A stretch of 64,000 nucleotides of DNA from positions 310,001 to 374,000 of the forward strand of contig CAIKKY010000006.1 in assembly GCA_903828145.1 (NCBI GenBank), written 5' to 3'. The stretch is from an uncultured Hyphomicrobiales bacterium. GTDB taxonomy: Bacteria > Pseudomonadota > Alphaproteobacteria > Rhizobiales > Devosiaceae. Positions 24,187 to 33,423 of this stretch are shown in pieces (within the stretch, counting starts at the first letter, position 1; each line of letters opens with the position of its first letter). Below the pieces are notes generated by a model. That model was not told the DNA's origin, did no database searches, and saw only the letters and a program-made list of their open reading frames with translations. The position numbers and the translations under genes are program-made.

Positions 24187-25580
24187 TGTGGGCGCGGCTC
24201 CTCAGGCTGTGGCGCACCACCACGGTCCGCCTCACAGCGCTGTTCATGGTCGTGTTCGTGGTGTTTGCGGTGTTGCTGCTCGCCGGGATCGGCTACCAGA
24301 CCAATATCGAACTGCAGCGCGGCCAGACCGAAGCGATCGACCGCGAGGCTGCGGCGCTCGCAACGCTTGATCGGGACTCAGGCTTCCGCGCCACCATCAT
24401 GGCGGTTGAGCGGCTCTCGCGCCAACCGGGGCCCGGCATCTATTTTCTCGCTGATCCGGCGGGGCAGGCCATCATGGGCAACCTGCCCGATGTGCCCGCC
24501 GCTGTTCTCGCGAGCCCCGGCACCTACAGTTTCAACTATGATCGGGTGAGCCCGGATCCTGAGAGCCGACCCGGCGAGCAGGGCAATGCCCTGGTCCGCT
24601 CCACCAGGCTCGACTCGGGTTTCCTGCTGGTCGTTGGCCGCGATGTGGTCGAACGGCGCGGCTTCACCGCGCTGGTGCTGCAATGGTTCGCCATCGGGGT
24701 GCTTGGCATTTTAGTGTTTTCAGGTGTCGCGGGCGGCATTGCGGCCCTTCGCGTCCTGCGCCGGATCGATGCCATCGGCACGACTGCCCGCACCATCATG
24801 GCTGGCAATCTGTCCGAACGCATTCCCGTCACGGCCCGCAACGACGAGTTCGATGCCCTCGCCACGAGGCTCAACCTGATGCTCGACCGCATCGAGCAAT
24901 TGCTGCAGGGGCTGAAGGAAGTCACCGACAATGTGGCGCACGACCTGCGCACCCCGTTGACCCGCCTCAGAAACAAGGTTGAGGCGGCGCTGCGCGACGG
25001 AGTAAACGAGCAGAGCCGCCGTGACGCGCTCGAAACCACGCTGTTTGAGGCCGATCAGCTGATCAAGACCTTCAACGCGCTGTTGATGATCGCGCGGGCC
25101 GAAGCGGGCACGCCGTCTGCGGCCTTCACCGATATTGATCTCAGCGCGGCGGTTGCCGATGTCGCCGAACTCTATGGTCCGTTGGCGGAAGACGAGGGGC
25201 TGGTCCTTGAGGCAGCTATTGAGCCCGGCATCCGGCTCAAAGCGAGTCGCGAGCTTCTGGGTCAGGCGCTGGTCAACCTCATTGAAAACGCCGTGAAATA
25301 CGGTGTGCCCCCTGCCGGTGGCCCCGGCCACATCGCGGTGGGCCTCAGCCGCATCGAGGGCAAAATCCGCATCAGCGTTGCCGACAATGGCGCGGGCATC
25401 CCGCCAGACGACCGGCCGCGCGTTGTCGAGCGCTTCGTCCGGCTGGAAAAAAGCCGCACCGAGCCGGGCTCGGGCCTTGGCCTGTCGCTCGTTAACGCCG
25501 TGGCGCGCCTCCATGGCGGCGCGCTGGTGCTGTCCGATAACGGCCCCGGTCTCCGGGCAGAAATCCTGCTCGAAGGCTGA
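24186..25580 (+). CDS. Sensor histidine kinase (CpxA/QseC-like architecture)
   Basis: The 464-residue membrane kinase has transmembrane segments at ~15-35 and ~163-187 around a 125-residue periplasmic domain. A HAMP domain follows (~188-240), then HisKA with His252 in 'VAHDLRTPLTRLRN' and HATPase_c with 'LVNLIENAVKYG' and 'GSGLGLSLVNAVARLHGG'. It is translationally coupled to the preceding regulator. It converges with the next gene with no spacing between the two stop codons. The degP-RR-HK-glnE neighbourhood is common in Hyphomicrobiales. Confidence 0.9.
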   Translation: MWARLLRLWRTTTVRLTALFMVVFVVFAVLLLAGIGYQTNIELQRGQTEAIDREAAALATLDRDSGFRATIMAVERLSRQPGPGIYFLADPAGQAIMGNLPDVPAAVLASPGTYSFNYDRVSPDPESRPGEQGNALVRSTRLDSGFLLVVGRDVVERRGFTALVLQWFAIGVLGILVFSGVAGGIAALRVLRRIDAIGTTARTIMAGNLSERIPVTARNDEFDALATRLNLMLDRIEQLLQGLKEVTDNVAHDLRTPLTRLRNKVEAALRDGVNEQSRRDALETTLFEADQLIKTFNALLMIARAEAGTPSAAFTDIDLSAAVADVAELYGPLAEDEGLVLEAAIEPGIRLKASRELLGQALVNLIENAVKYGVPPAGGPGHIAVGLSRIEGKIRISVADNGAGIPPDDRPRVVERFVRLEKSRTEPGSGLGLSLVNAVARLHGGALVLSDNGPGLRAEILLEG

Positions 25581-26216
25581 TTATTGCGCCGGGGGCGCGA
25601 CCGACGTTTCGCCCACGCCAATCCCCACCACCGTGCCGCCCTTGACGAGATAGCCAAGATACTGCGCGTTGAGCGAGGTGCCGAGCGCATCGGCGCCCGG
25701 CTCATCGGCGCGGAAGCTGATCCGGCCACTCGAGCCGGAAGCCGCACCAAACGCCTTTTTGATGTCGTCAGTCTTCGCACCAAGCCCCGGCACGCCAAAG
25801 TCCGGCAGCGTGAAATTGGCTGGGGCGGCATCGCATTCGCTCGCCGGCTTGGGGTTGAGTTCGGCGGCCACCATCATCACGAATTCAAAGCCGCCGAGCG
25901 CGTTCGAGATGAACCACACATTGGCGGGCGTCTTGCCCTTCACGCTGTAGCAGACCCAGGTCGCCTTGGCGCTGTCTTCGCCCTCGGCGCGGAGCGTGCC
26001 GCCAAACTGCTTGACCACTTCAGAAAGCAGCGTGTGCTGGATATCCACGGTGAAGTCGCCCACCCGTACCGCATCGACCGGAACGGTCTTGAGGTTCGGT
26101 TTGCCGAAGCTGAAGCCATTGCCATGGATCGCTTCACCCATGCCGGACAGGCCATTGGCGAGGGCAGGCAGCGATAGAATCGCCAGAAAAGCACTAAGGG
26201 TCAGGGAGCGACGCAT
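25581..26216 (-). CDS. Secreted conserved hypothetical protein
   Basis: The 211-residue precursor has a signal peptide (MRRSLTLSAFLAILSLPALA, cut after ALA). The mature part is beta-rich, with 'VPVDAVRVGDFTVDIQHTLL', a tryptophan-cysteine segment 'ATWVCYSVKG' and a second cysteine in 'PASECDAAP'. These two cysteines may form a disulfide. No domain family is recognised. ATG 26216 is preferred over a start 117 bases upstream because it heads the signal peptide and has GAGG upstream. It runs divergently from glnE. Confidence 0.7.
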   Translation of the reverse strand: MRRSLTLSAFLAILSLPALANGLSGMGEAIHGNGFSFGKPNLKTVPVDAVRVGDFTVDIQHTLLSEVVKQFGGTLRAEGEDSAKATWVCYSVKGKTPANVWFISNALGGFEFVMMVAAELNPKPASECDAAPANFTLPDFGVPGLGAKTDDIKKAFGAASGSSGRISFRADEPGADALGTSLNAQYLGYLVKGGTVVGIGVGETSVAPPAQ

Positions 26217-26348
26217 CGGGGGGAGCCTCGTATCGGGGAGCCCGCCATAAATAACGTGACACGCTATAAAGAAAAGGGGGCATGGGACGGCACACCCTGC
26301 TTTGTTGAGCCCCTTGCTGATTTTACGGGGCAACCCTAATCATGCCTC

Positions 26349-29120
26349 ATGCGCATTTCACTCGACACGCTGTTTAGTACCGCCCCCTATCTCAGCGCCC
26401 TGCATGATCGCCATGGCGCATGGTTCGATGCGGCCATGGCTGCGCCGGATGCGGCCCTTGCGGCCGAACTCGCGCGCCTTGGCGAGGAAGGCGCGCGGGC
26501 GGCGGGCGAAGACGAGCTGGGCCGCGCGCTGCGTGTGGGCAAAGGCCGGATCGCGCTCCTCGCCGCAGCGGCCGAATGCCTCGGTCTGTGGAGCACTGCA
26601 CAAGCGACGGCAGCGCTCTCCGATCTCGCCGATGCCGCGCTCGAGGCCGGGCTCGATCTCCTGATCCGGCAGGCCCGCGACAAGGGCCAGATCGAGGGCA
26701 ATGCCGAGGACAGCGGCCTTGTGCTCTTTGCCCTCGGTAAACACGGCGGACGCGAACTCAATTACTCGAGCGACATCGATATCGTCGCCTTCTTTGATAC
26801 GCGCCGGGCGCGGCTGGCAGAGCCGAGCGAAGCAACGAAGCTCTTTACCCGCATCGTGCAGCGGCTCGCGGTGCTGATGGAAGAGCGGACGGGCGGCGGC
26901 TATGTCTTTCGTACCGACCTCCGGCTGCGCCCCGATCCGGGCTCAACGCCCCTCGCCATTTCGATGGATGCAGCGCTCGCCTATTATGAAAGCCGGGGGC
27001 AAAACTGGGAGCGGGCGGCGTGGATCAAGGCGCGCCCCGCTGCTGGTGACAAGGCCGCCGGTGCGGCCTTTTTGAAAGATCTCGCGCCCTATGTCTGGCG
27101 CAAGCACCTCGATTTCGCGACCATTGCCGATATTCAGGCCATGAAGCGCCAGATCAACATCGCCAAAAATGTCGGCGCGGTGCGGGTCGAAGGTCATAAC
27201 GTCAAACTGGGCCTCGGCGGCATTCGCGAAGTCGAGTTTTTCACCCAGACCCAGCAATTGATTGCCGGGGGCCGCGATATGACGCTGCGCGTCCGCCCCA
27301 CTGCCGCAGCGCTCGCTGCGCTGGCCGATGCCCATTGGATCAGCCCCAAGACGGCCGCCGATCTGACCGAGGCCTATTGGTGGCTGCGTGCCGTCGAAAA
27401 CCGCCTGCAGATGCGGGAGGACGAGCAGACCCATGTGATGCCCGAGGCGGCCGATGAGATTGCCCGCATCGCCACCATGATGGGCGAGCCTGATCGAACG
27501 AGCTTCGAGGCCCGCTATCGGCAGACGCTCAACCTTGTGGTCGGCTATTACGCGGAACTGTTTGCGGGCGGTGAAACGTTGGGCACCGGAACGGGCAGTC
27601 TCGTGTTCACCGGCGCCGATGATGATCCCGAGACGCTCGAAACCCTCTCGGGGCTTGGCTTCAGGGAGCCTTCTCGCGCCATTGCCACCGTGAAAAAGTG
27701 GCACTATGGCGGCTATCTCGCGACTCGCGCTGCCGCAGCCCGCGCGCACCTGACTGAACTGCTCCCGGCGCTGCTCAAGGCCCTTGCGTCCGCCGGCAGC
27801 CCCGACGACGCGCTCCATCGCTTTGATGATTTCCTGTCGCGCCTGCCCGCCGGGGTGCAGCTCTTTGCGCTGTTGCGCTCCCACGCCAATCTCTTAGGGC
27901 TCCTTGTGTCGCTCATGGCGAGCGCGCCGCGCATGGCCGAGGCCGTGATCCACCGTGCCCATGTGCTCGATGGCCTGATCGATCCCGCCTTTGCTGATGA
28001 GCTGCGCCGCTCGGCCCGGCTCAAAAGCAAGATCGAAGCCTTTCTCCTCGAAGCCCGTGACTATCAAGATGTCATCGATCGCGCCCGCATCATCGGGCAG
28101 GAGCAGGTCTTCCTCATCGCCGCCGGCCTGATTTCCGGCACCATCGACGCCGCCCGCGCCGGTGAACAGTTCACCACGCTGGCGGAAACGCTGTTGACCC
28201 TTCTGTTTCAGGCGGTGCGCACTGAATTTGAAAAGCGGCATGGCGTGTTGCCGGGCGCCCGCGCTGCGCTGCTGGCTTTTGGCAAGATGGCGAGCCGCGA
28301 AATGACCGCGCGGTCCGATCTCGACTTCATCATGCTGTACGATGGCGCCGATGGGCTCGAACAATCCACCGGCGAAAAGCCCCTGACCCCGAGCCACTAC
28401 TTCACCCGGCTGACGCAGCGGCTGGTGGCGGCCGTCACCGCGCCGACCTCAGAGGGCGTGCTCTATGAGGCCGATATGCGGCTCCGGCCCTCGGGCAATG
28501 CCGGCCCACTCGCGACGCCGCTCGCCGGGTTCCGGCAGTATCATCTTGAAAGCGCCTGGACCTGGGAGCGACTGGCCCTGAGCCGTGCCCGGGTGATCAT
28601 GGCCGATGGCGATTTCGGCGCCGACATCACGACGACCATTGATGACATCCTGACCCGTCCGCGCCCGGCCGCGACAACCCTTGCTGATGTGGTGTCGATG
28701 CGGGCCCTGATGGCGCGCGAGCGGCCAGCCCGTCACACCTTCGATCTGAAGCTGGCCGAGGGCGGGCTCATCGATATCGAATTCATCGCGCAATCGGCGC
28801 AACTGGTTGCCCGCAGCACGATTGCGGCGCCGGGCGCACCCACCGCCGTGGTCTTGAAGCGGCTCGCTGCAACCGGGCTCGTGCCCGAAGGCGAGCGGCT
28901 CGCGGAAATCCTGGGGGTCTATTCCACCATTGTGCAGGTGATGAGCGCGGCGCTCGCCGAACCCTTTGCCGATACCGGATGGACCGATGCGTTCCGCGAA
29001 TTGCTGGCCCAGCGCACCAATAGCCCGAGTTTTGAGCGCCTCAGCGCGGAAATCGCCGCGATGCGCGCCGAAGTCCGGGCCGTCGCGGCCACCTGGTATG
29101 ACCTGGCTGCGGGCCTCTAG
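26349..29120 (+). CDS. glnE: Glutamine synthetase adenylyltransferase/deadenylylase
   Basis: The 923-residue bifunctional enzyme adds AMP to and removes AMP from glutamine synthetase according to PII state, and so controls ammonia assimilation. Two nucleotidyltransferase domains are visible: the N-terminal one with 'GKHGGRELNYSSDIDIVAFFD' (deadenylylation) and the C-terminal one with 'FGKMASREMTARSDLDF' (adenylylation). Each is followed by a GlnD-PII-uridylyl-like helical region ('GGIREVEFFTQTQQL', 'GGLIDIEFIAQSAQL'). The length is slightly below the usual 940-990. It lies after the degP-RR-HK block. Confidence 0.96.
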   Translation: MRISLDTLFSTAPYLSALHDRHGAWFDAAMAAPDAALAAELARLGEEGARAAGEDELGRALRVGKGRIALLAAAAECLGLWSTAQATAALSDLADAALEAGLDLLIRQARDKGQIEGNAEDSGLVLFALGKHGGRELNYSSDIDIVAFFDTRRARLAEPSEATKLFTRIVQRLAVLMEERTGGGYVFRTDLRLRPDPGSTPLAISMDAALAYYESRGQNWERAAWIKARPAAGDKAAGAAFLKDLAPYVWRKHLDFATIADIQAMKRQINIAKNVGAVRVEGHNVKLGLGGIREVEFFTQTQQLIAGGRDMTLRVRPTAAALAALADAHWISPKTAADLTEAYWWLRAVENRLQMREDEQTHVMPEAADEIARIATMMGEPDRTSFEARYRQTLNLVVGYYAELFAGGETLGTGTGSLVFTGADDDPETLETLSGLGFREPSRAIATVKKWHYGGYLATRAAAARAHLTELLPALLKALASAGSPDDALHRFDDFLSRLPAGVQLFALLRSHANLLGLLVSLMASAPRMAEAVIHRAHVLDGLIDPAFADELRRSARLKSKIEAFLLEARDYQDVIDRARIIGQEQVFLIAAGLISGTIDAARAGEQFTTLAETLLTLLFQAVRTEFEKRHGVLPGARAALLAFGKMASREMTARSDLDFIMLYDGADGLEQSTGEKPLTPSHYFTRLTQRLVAAVTAPTSEGVLYEADMRLRPSGNAGPLATPLAGFRQYHLESAWTWERLALSRARVIMADGDFGADITTTIDDILTRPRPAATTLADVVSMRALMARERPARHTFDLKLAEGGLIDIEFIAQSAQLVARSTIAAPGAPTAVVLKRLAATGLVPEGERLAEILGVYSTIVQVMSAALAEPFADTGWTDAFRELLAQRTNSPSFERLSAEIAAMRAEVRAVAATWYDLAAGL

Positions 29121-29123
29121 CCG

Positions 29124-30350
29124 CTAGGCCGCGCGCGCCGCGCTGTCCTGCGCCATGGGCAGGGTCACGGTCACGCTCGTGCCGATACCGAGGCGGCTAT
29201 CGATGCTGATCTCGCCGCCGCTCATTTCCGCAATGGCGCGTGAAATGGCAAGGCCAAGGCCCATCGTGTCCCGGTCCCGCGCCAGGGCGGCATCGCCAAA
29301 GGCAAAGGGCTGCGCCAGCGTCGCCAGCCGGTCAGCACTGATGCCAATGCCGGTATCGGTGACCTCAATGACCACGCCTTTGAGGCCGCGATAGGCGTTG
29401 AGCGTCACATGCCCGCCGCGCGGCGTATAGCGGATGGCGTTATCGATGAGGTTCGACAGCATGCGCTCAAGCGCGAAGCGGTCCCCGAGGATCAGCAGTT
29501 CACAGGCCGCGCCGAGCCCCAGCGTCACGCCACCCTTTTGCGCCGCGCTGGTGAAGCGGCGGAACTGGCTGAGAAGCAGGGCATCGGCGGTAAACTGGTC
29601 GCGCTTGAGGCTGGGGCGCGCGCCCTGAAAATCGGCAAGGTCGAGTATCGAGGAGAAGAAGCCGAGGAGCCGCTCGCCCGAACTTTTCACCGCCTCGGCA
29701 TAGGATTTATAGCGGCTGTCGCCCAGGGGGCCGAAGGGCTCCTGCGCCAGCATGTCGGCAAAGCCGATGATGTGGTTGAGCGGCGTGCGAATGTCGTGTG
29801 AGAGATGCGCGAGAAACGCGCTCTTGGCTTGGCTCGCGGCCTCGGCGCGGAGTTTTTCCTCGTGGTAGCGGTGCGCCAGATCGCGCTGTTCGGCGCGGAT
29901 CTGCGTCAGCAGCTGCGTCGTGCGGCGGCTCTCGGTGATGTCCATGACAAGGGTCACGAAGCCGCCGGTTTCGAGCGGCCGTTCTTCAATGAGCAGGGTT
30001 GCGCCATCTTCGCGCGTCAGCTCAACGAGGCGGTTTTCCTCATCTTCGCGCACCAGATTGAGCGCGCCGCCCGTCGCGAGGCGCTTTAAGACCGCTGCAT
30101 ACTCGGCCCCGGGCACAAGCACATCGGCATCCCCGCCGAGCCGTTCGGCAAAGCGGGCATTGGCGGCAATCAGCCGCGCGTCGGTTGTCCATGAGGCCGC
30201 GCCAAAGGGCAGGGTGGCGATCAGTGCCGCAGTGGCCCGATGCGCCCGGGCCCCACTGATGCGGATGTACCACGCCCTCGCCGCTCGGCCGATACGGGCG
30301 AGCAGCGATCCCGAATCCTTCCCCGGTGCGGCGGTGAAACCCGACGGCAC
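29124..30350 (-). CDS. Cytosolic PAS-HisKA-HATPase histidine kinase
   Basis: The 408-residue protein has no clear transmembrane segment. A PAS-like domain (~50-140, with 'ARLIAANARFAERLGG' and 'FVTLVMDITESR') precedes a short coiled linker, HisKA with His185 in 'LAHLSHDIRTPLNHIIG', and HATPase_c with 'LSNLIDNAIRYTPRGG' and 'MGLGLAISRAIAEM'. The HisKA segment including 'LGDSRYKSYAEAVKSSGERLL' resembles PleC/DivJ/PdhS-type kinases of cell-cycle phosphorelays. That relation is inferred. GTG 30350 is used, with AGAGG upstream. It lies downstream of pepN on the same strand, 185 bp apart, with hairpins between. Confidence 0.83.
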   Translation of the reverse strand: MPSGFTAAPGKDSGSLLARIGRAARAWYIRISGARAHRATAALIATLPFGAASWTTDARLIAANARFAERLGGDADVLVPGAEYAAVLKRLATGGALNLVREDEENRLVELTREDGATLLIEERPLETGGFVTLVMDITESRRTTQLLTQIRAEQRDLAHRYHEEKLRAEAASQAKSAFLAHLSHDIRTPLNHIIGFADMLAQEPFGPLGDSRYKSYAEAVKSSGERLLGFFSSILDLADFQGARPSLKRDQFTADALLLSQFRRFTSAAQKGGVTLGLGAACELLILGDRFALERMLSNLIDNAIRYTPRGGHVTLNAYRGLKGVVIEVTDTGIGISADRLATLAQPFAFGDAALARDRDTMGLGLAISRAIAEMSGGEISIDSRLGIGTSVTVTLPMAQDSAARAA

Positions 30351-30497
30351 GTTAACCTCTTGGCTCTGTGGTAAAGGGGCGACGCGGCACGAAGGGAGCC
30401 CCCGTGAGTCGTCTTAGAATCGCGTTCGCGCGCCCTGTCCAGAGCCCCAAACGGCCCAATTTCACCGGGCCATGAAAAACCCGAGTCGATTGAAGGC

Positions 30498-30529
30498 CTT
30501 AGCGCCAAAGAAAAAATTCTGGCGCTAAG
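30498..30529. repeat. 10-bp inverted repeat downstream of pepN
   Basis: CTTAGCGCCA and TGGCGCTAAG flank a 12-nt A/T-rich loop, 7 bp after the pepN stop on the minus strand. A second hairpin (GGCCC / GGGCC, near 30455-30474) follows. Together they probably mark the 3' end of the pepN transcript, although the T-tract lies in the loop rather than after the stem. Confidence 0.5.
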
Positions 30530-30535
30530 TCTTTG

Positions 30536-33169
30536 TTAAGCATCAAGCATCCTGTCGAGGATTTCGCTGACATTGATGCTGAGCGGCCCGCCCGCCTTGA
30601 GCGCGACAAGCGCGGCCCGTGCTGTCGCCCGCCGCTTGGCCTCAAGGCTGGGAAAGGTGCGGAAACTGGTCAGCACGCGGGCGGCAACCTGCGGGTTGCG
30701 GCCATCGACATCGCGCACGAAGCGGGTGAGGAATTCGAAGCCCGCCCCATCAGCCCGGGCAAACTGCGTCGGGTTACTGGCCCCGAAGGTGCTGGCTATG
30801 GCGCGCAGCCGATTGGGGTTGTTGCGCGGAAAATCGGGCTCCACCAAAATCGCCTCCAGCCGCCCGATGGTCTCGGGCACCGGGGCCGTGGCCATGAGGC
30901 CGAGCCACTTGTCGAGCACCAGCGGATCGGCGCAGAACCGGGCCCGATAATGCGCCATTAGCCCATCGGCATGGCTGCTGCCACCCATCACGAGGCTCGT
31001 GAGCGCCGAGAGCCGGTCGGTCATGTTGAGCGCGCGCTCATACTGCTCTTTCGCCAGCGTCTCGGCCCCTTCGGTGCCGCCCAGAACCAGCAGGTTGAGC
31101 GCCATGTTCTTCAAAGAGCGGCGGCCTGCCTGTTCAAAATCCGGCGAATAGGCGAGGCGGCTGTCATGGGTGAGGTAGAGGGTGTTGAGCACGGGCTGCA
31201 ACCGGTGCGCCAGAGCGCCGATCAGGGTCCGTCGCGCCTGATGCACGGCATCGGGATCAACATCTGTGCCGAGCGCCCGGGCAATCGTCGTCTCGCTGGG
31301 TACCGAGACGGCAAAGGCCTTGTAGGCCGCATCGAGATCCTTCGCCGCCAGCGTTTCCTCAAGCGCTGCCGCAAGGGCGTCAATCGCCGCCGGGGCTGTC
31401 GGCTCGCCGCGGCTGGCGCGGGTCAGCAACCGCCCGCTGACATCCTGAATGGCCTGCCAGCGGTTGAAAGGGTCGCTGTCATGGCGGGCGAGAAACAGCT
31501 GGTCCTCGGCGCTATGGGGCGACACCAGCGTCACGGGTGCGGAAAAGCCGCGAAACAGCGAGGCCACGGGCTTGGCCGTCACGCCGGTAAAGGTCACGCT
31601 CGTCGTATTGGCGCGCAGCACCAGCACATCGCCGCGCACGTCAGCGCCCGAAACGCCGGTATAGCTTGCGTCCCCGCCATTGGGGCCAAGCAGACCGAAC
31701 CGGATCGGCAGCACGCGCGGCCGCGCGTCGGGGTCTTTGGACCCGATCTGCGTCTTCTGGCTGATATCGAGCCGATAGGTCGCCGCTGCCGCATCAAAAT
31801 GCTCGGCAATGGTCACTTCCGGTGTGCCGGCGGCCGTGTACCACAGCGCGAAATCCGTCAGGTCTTCGCCCGAGGTCGCTTCGAAACAGGCAATGAAGGC
31901 CTCGATCGTTGTGGCCTCGCCGTCGTGCCGCTCGAAATAGAGGTCCATTCCCTTGCGAAACCCGGCATCGCCCAACAGCGTCGCCAGCATGCGCACCACT
32001 TCGGCGCCCTTTTCATAGACCGTCGCCGTGTAGAAATTCTCGATTTCCCGATAGGCATCAGGACGCGGCGGGTGCGCCAGCGCCGAGGCATCTTCGGGGA
32101 ACTGCGCGAGCCGCAGCCCCTGCACATCGCCAATGCGCTGCACAGCGCGGCTGCGCTCATCCATCGAGAATTCCTGGTCGCGATAGACCGTCAGCCCTTC
32201 CTTGAGGCAGAGCTGGAACCAGTCGCGGCAGGTAATGCGGTTGCCAGTCCAGTTGTGGAAATATTCATGCGCGATGACCCTCTCGATCCCTGCATAGTTG
32301 GAATCGGTCGCTGTTTCGGGATCGGCGAACACCAGCCGATCGTTGAAAATGTTGAGCCCCTTGTTTTCCATCGCGCCGAAGTTGAAATCCGACACCGCCA
32401 CGATGTTGAAGACATCGAGATCATATTCCCGCCCGAAGCGCCGTTCGTCCCACGCCATGGAGCGCTTGAGCGAATCCATGGCGTAAAGGCACCGGTGCTC
32501 CTCGCCGTGCCGACAATAGATCCCGAGATCCACCCTGCGGCCCGAGGCGGTGGTGAAGTGATCATGGATCGAACCGAGGTCGCCCGCGACCATGGCAAAC
32601 AGATAGCTCGGCTTGGGGAAGGGGTCATGCCACAGGGCAAAATGCCGATCACCGGGCAGGTCGCCGCCATCGAGGCGGTTGCCATTTGACAGCAGCACCG
32701 GCGCAAGCGCCTTGGGCGCGCTCATCCGCACCCGGAACGGCGCCAGCACATCGGGCCGGTCATAGTAATAGGTGATGCGCCGGAACCCCTCGGGCTCACA
32801 CTGGGTGCACCAGGTGCCGCTCGAGCGGTAGATGCCCATCAGCTTGGTATTGTCTTCGGGGTGGATCAGCACTTCAGTTTCGAGCACAAAGCGCCGGTGC
32901 GGCGGCTCGAAGACGCTGAGGTGGCGCTCATCGGCCTCGTACGCCGTCAGGACGAGCGGCGCACCGTCAATGGCGATGGAGGTCAGCTCCAGGCTGTCGC
33001 CATCAAGTTCCAGTGCCGTGCCGGGCAGCGTGCCCTCGCGCGGCTCGAAACTGATATGGGCCGTTACTGTTGTCGCGCCCTCGGCAAGGGCAATGTCGAG
33101 ACTGATGTCCACCACGCGATAAGGCGTTGGCGCGTAATTTTTCAGGAAAATCATCCCGCCATCGGACAT
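30536..33169 (-). CDS. pepN: Aminopeptidase N (M1 metallopeptidase)
   Basis: The 877-residue cytosolic zinc peptidase removes N-terminal residues from peptides. The beta-rich N-terminal domain (~1-190) is followed by the exopeptidase motif 'GAMENKG' and the zinc site 'HEYFHNW' (residues 301-305 for HEYFH) with the downstream Glu in 'LKEGLTVYRD'. The helical C-terminal domain completes the family's usual length (E. coli PepN has 870). ATG 33169 (MSDGG) with AAAGG upstream is preferred to TTG 33184. It diverges from the ABC exporter across a 254-bp gap that contains no gene. Confidence 0.96.
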   Translation of the reverse strand: MSDGGMIFLKNYAPTPYRVVDISLDIALAEGATTVTAHISFEPREGTLPGTALELDGDSLELTSIAIDGAPLVLTAYEADERHLSVFEPPHRRFVLETEVLIHPEDNTKLMGIYRSSGTWCTQCEPEGFRRITYYYDRPDVLAPFRVRMSAPKALAPVLLSNGNRLDGGDLPGDRHFALWHDPFPKPSYLFAMVAGDLGSIHDHFTTASGRRVDLGIYCRHGEEHRCLYAMDSLKRSMAWDERRFGREYDLDVFNIVAVSDFNFGAMENKGLNIFNDRLVFADPETATDSNYAGIERVIAHEYFHNWTGNRITCRDWFQLCLKEGLTVYRDQEFSMDERSRAVQRIGDVQGLRLAQFPEDASALAHPPRPDAYREIENFYTATVYEKGAEVVRMLATLLGDAGFRKGMDLYFERHDGEATTIEAFIACFEATSGEDLTDFALWYTAAGTPEVTIAEHFDAAAATYRLDISQKTQIGSKDPDARPRVLPIRFGLLGPNGGDASYTGVSGADVRGDVLVLRANTTSVTFTGVTAKPVASLFRGFSAPVTLVSPHSAEDQLFLARHDSDPFNRWQAIQDVSGRLLTRASRGEPTAPAAIDALAAALEETLAAKDLDAAYKAFAVSVPSETTIARALGTDVDPDAVHQARRTLIGALAHRLQPVLNTLYLTHDSRLAYSPDFEQAGRRSLKNMALNLLVLGGTEGAETLAKEQYERALNMTDRLSALTSLVMGGSSHADGLMAHYRARFCADPLVLDKWLGLMATAPVPETIGRLEAILVEPDFPRNNPNRLRAIASTFGASNPTQFARADGAGFEFLTRFVRDVDGRNPQVAARVLTSFRTFPSLEAKRRATARAALVALKAGGPLSINVSEILDRMLDA

Positions 33170-33423
33170 GAGCTGGCCTTTCAAGGTGTTTCATCTGTTG
33201 CTGCAACGCTATAGCCTTATCCGTGTAAGTGCCATATCCTTGCGCTGTGGTAATCGGACGTGATCCCGCCGCACTGGGCCAGAAGGCTGGTGCGGTTCAG
33301 GCTGTCCGGCTTGCCAGCGCGTTCGCCAAAGGGCCCCCACCGGGCATTGGGCGCGCAATCCTTTCACGCTAGTGGCTTCGCGTCCGGTCAGATCCGGGGC
33401 GCTTCGCTTCATGGAGATGAACG

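Noticed and set aside
30971-32689. 572-codon plus-strand frame antisense to pepN
   Set aside because: It lies inside pepN, whose zinc motif and full length are intact. The frame has Arg/Gly-rich composition without motifs.
33209-33412. 67-codon minus-strand frame in the pepN/ABC spacer
   Set aside because: No ribosome-binding site and no plausible protein features. It lies where both divergent promoters must be.
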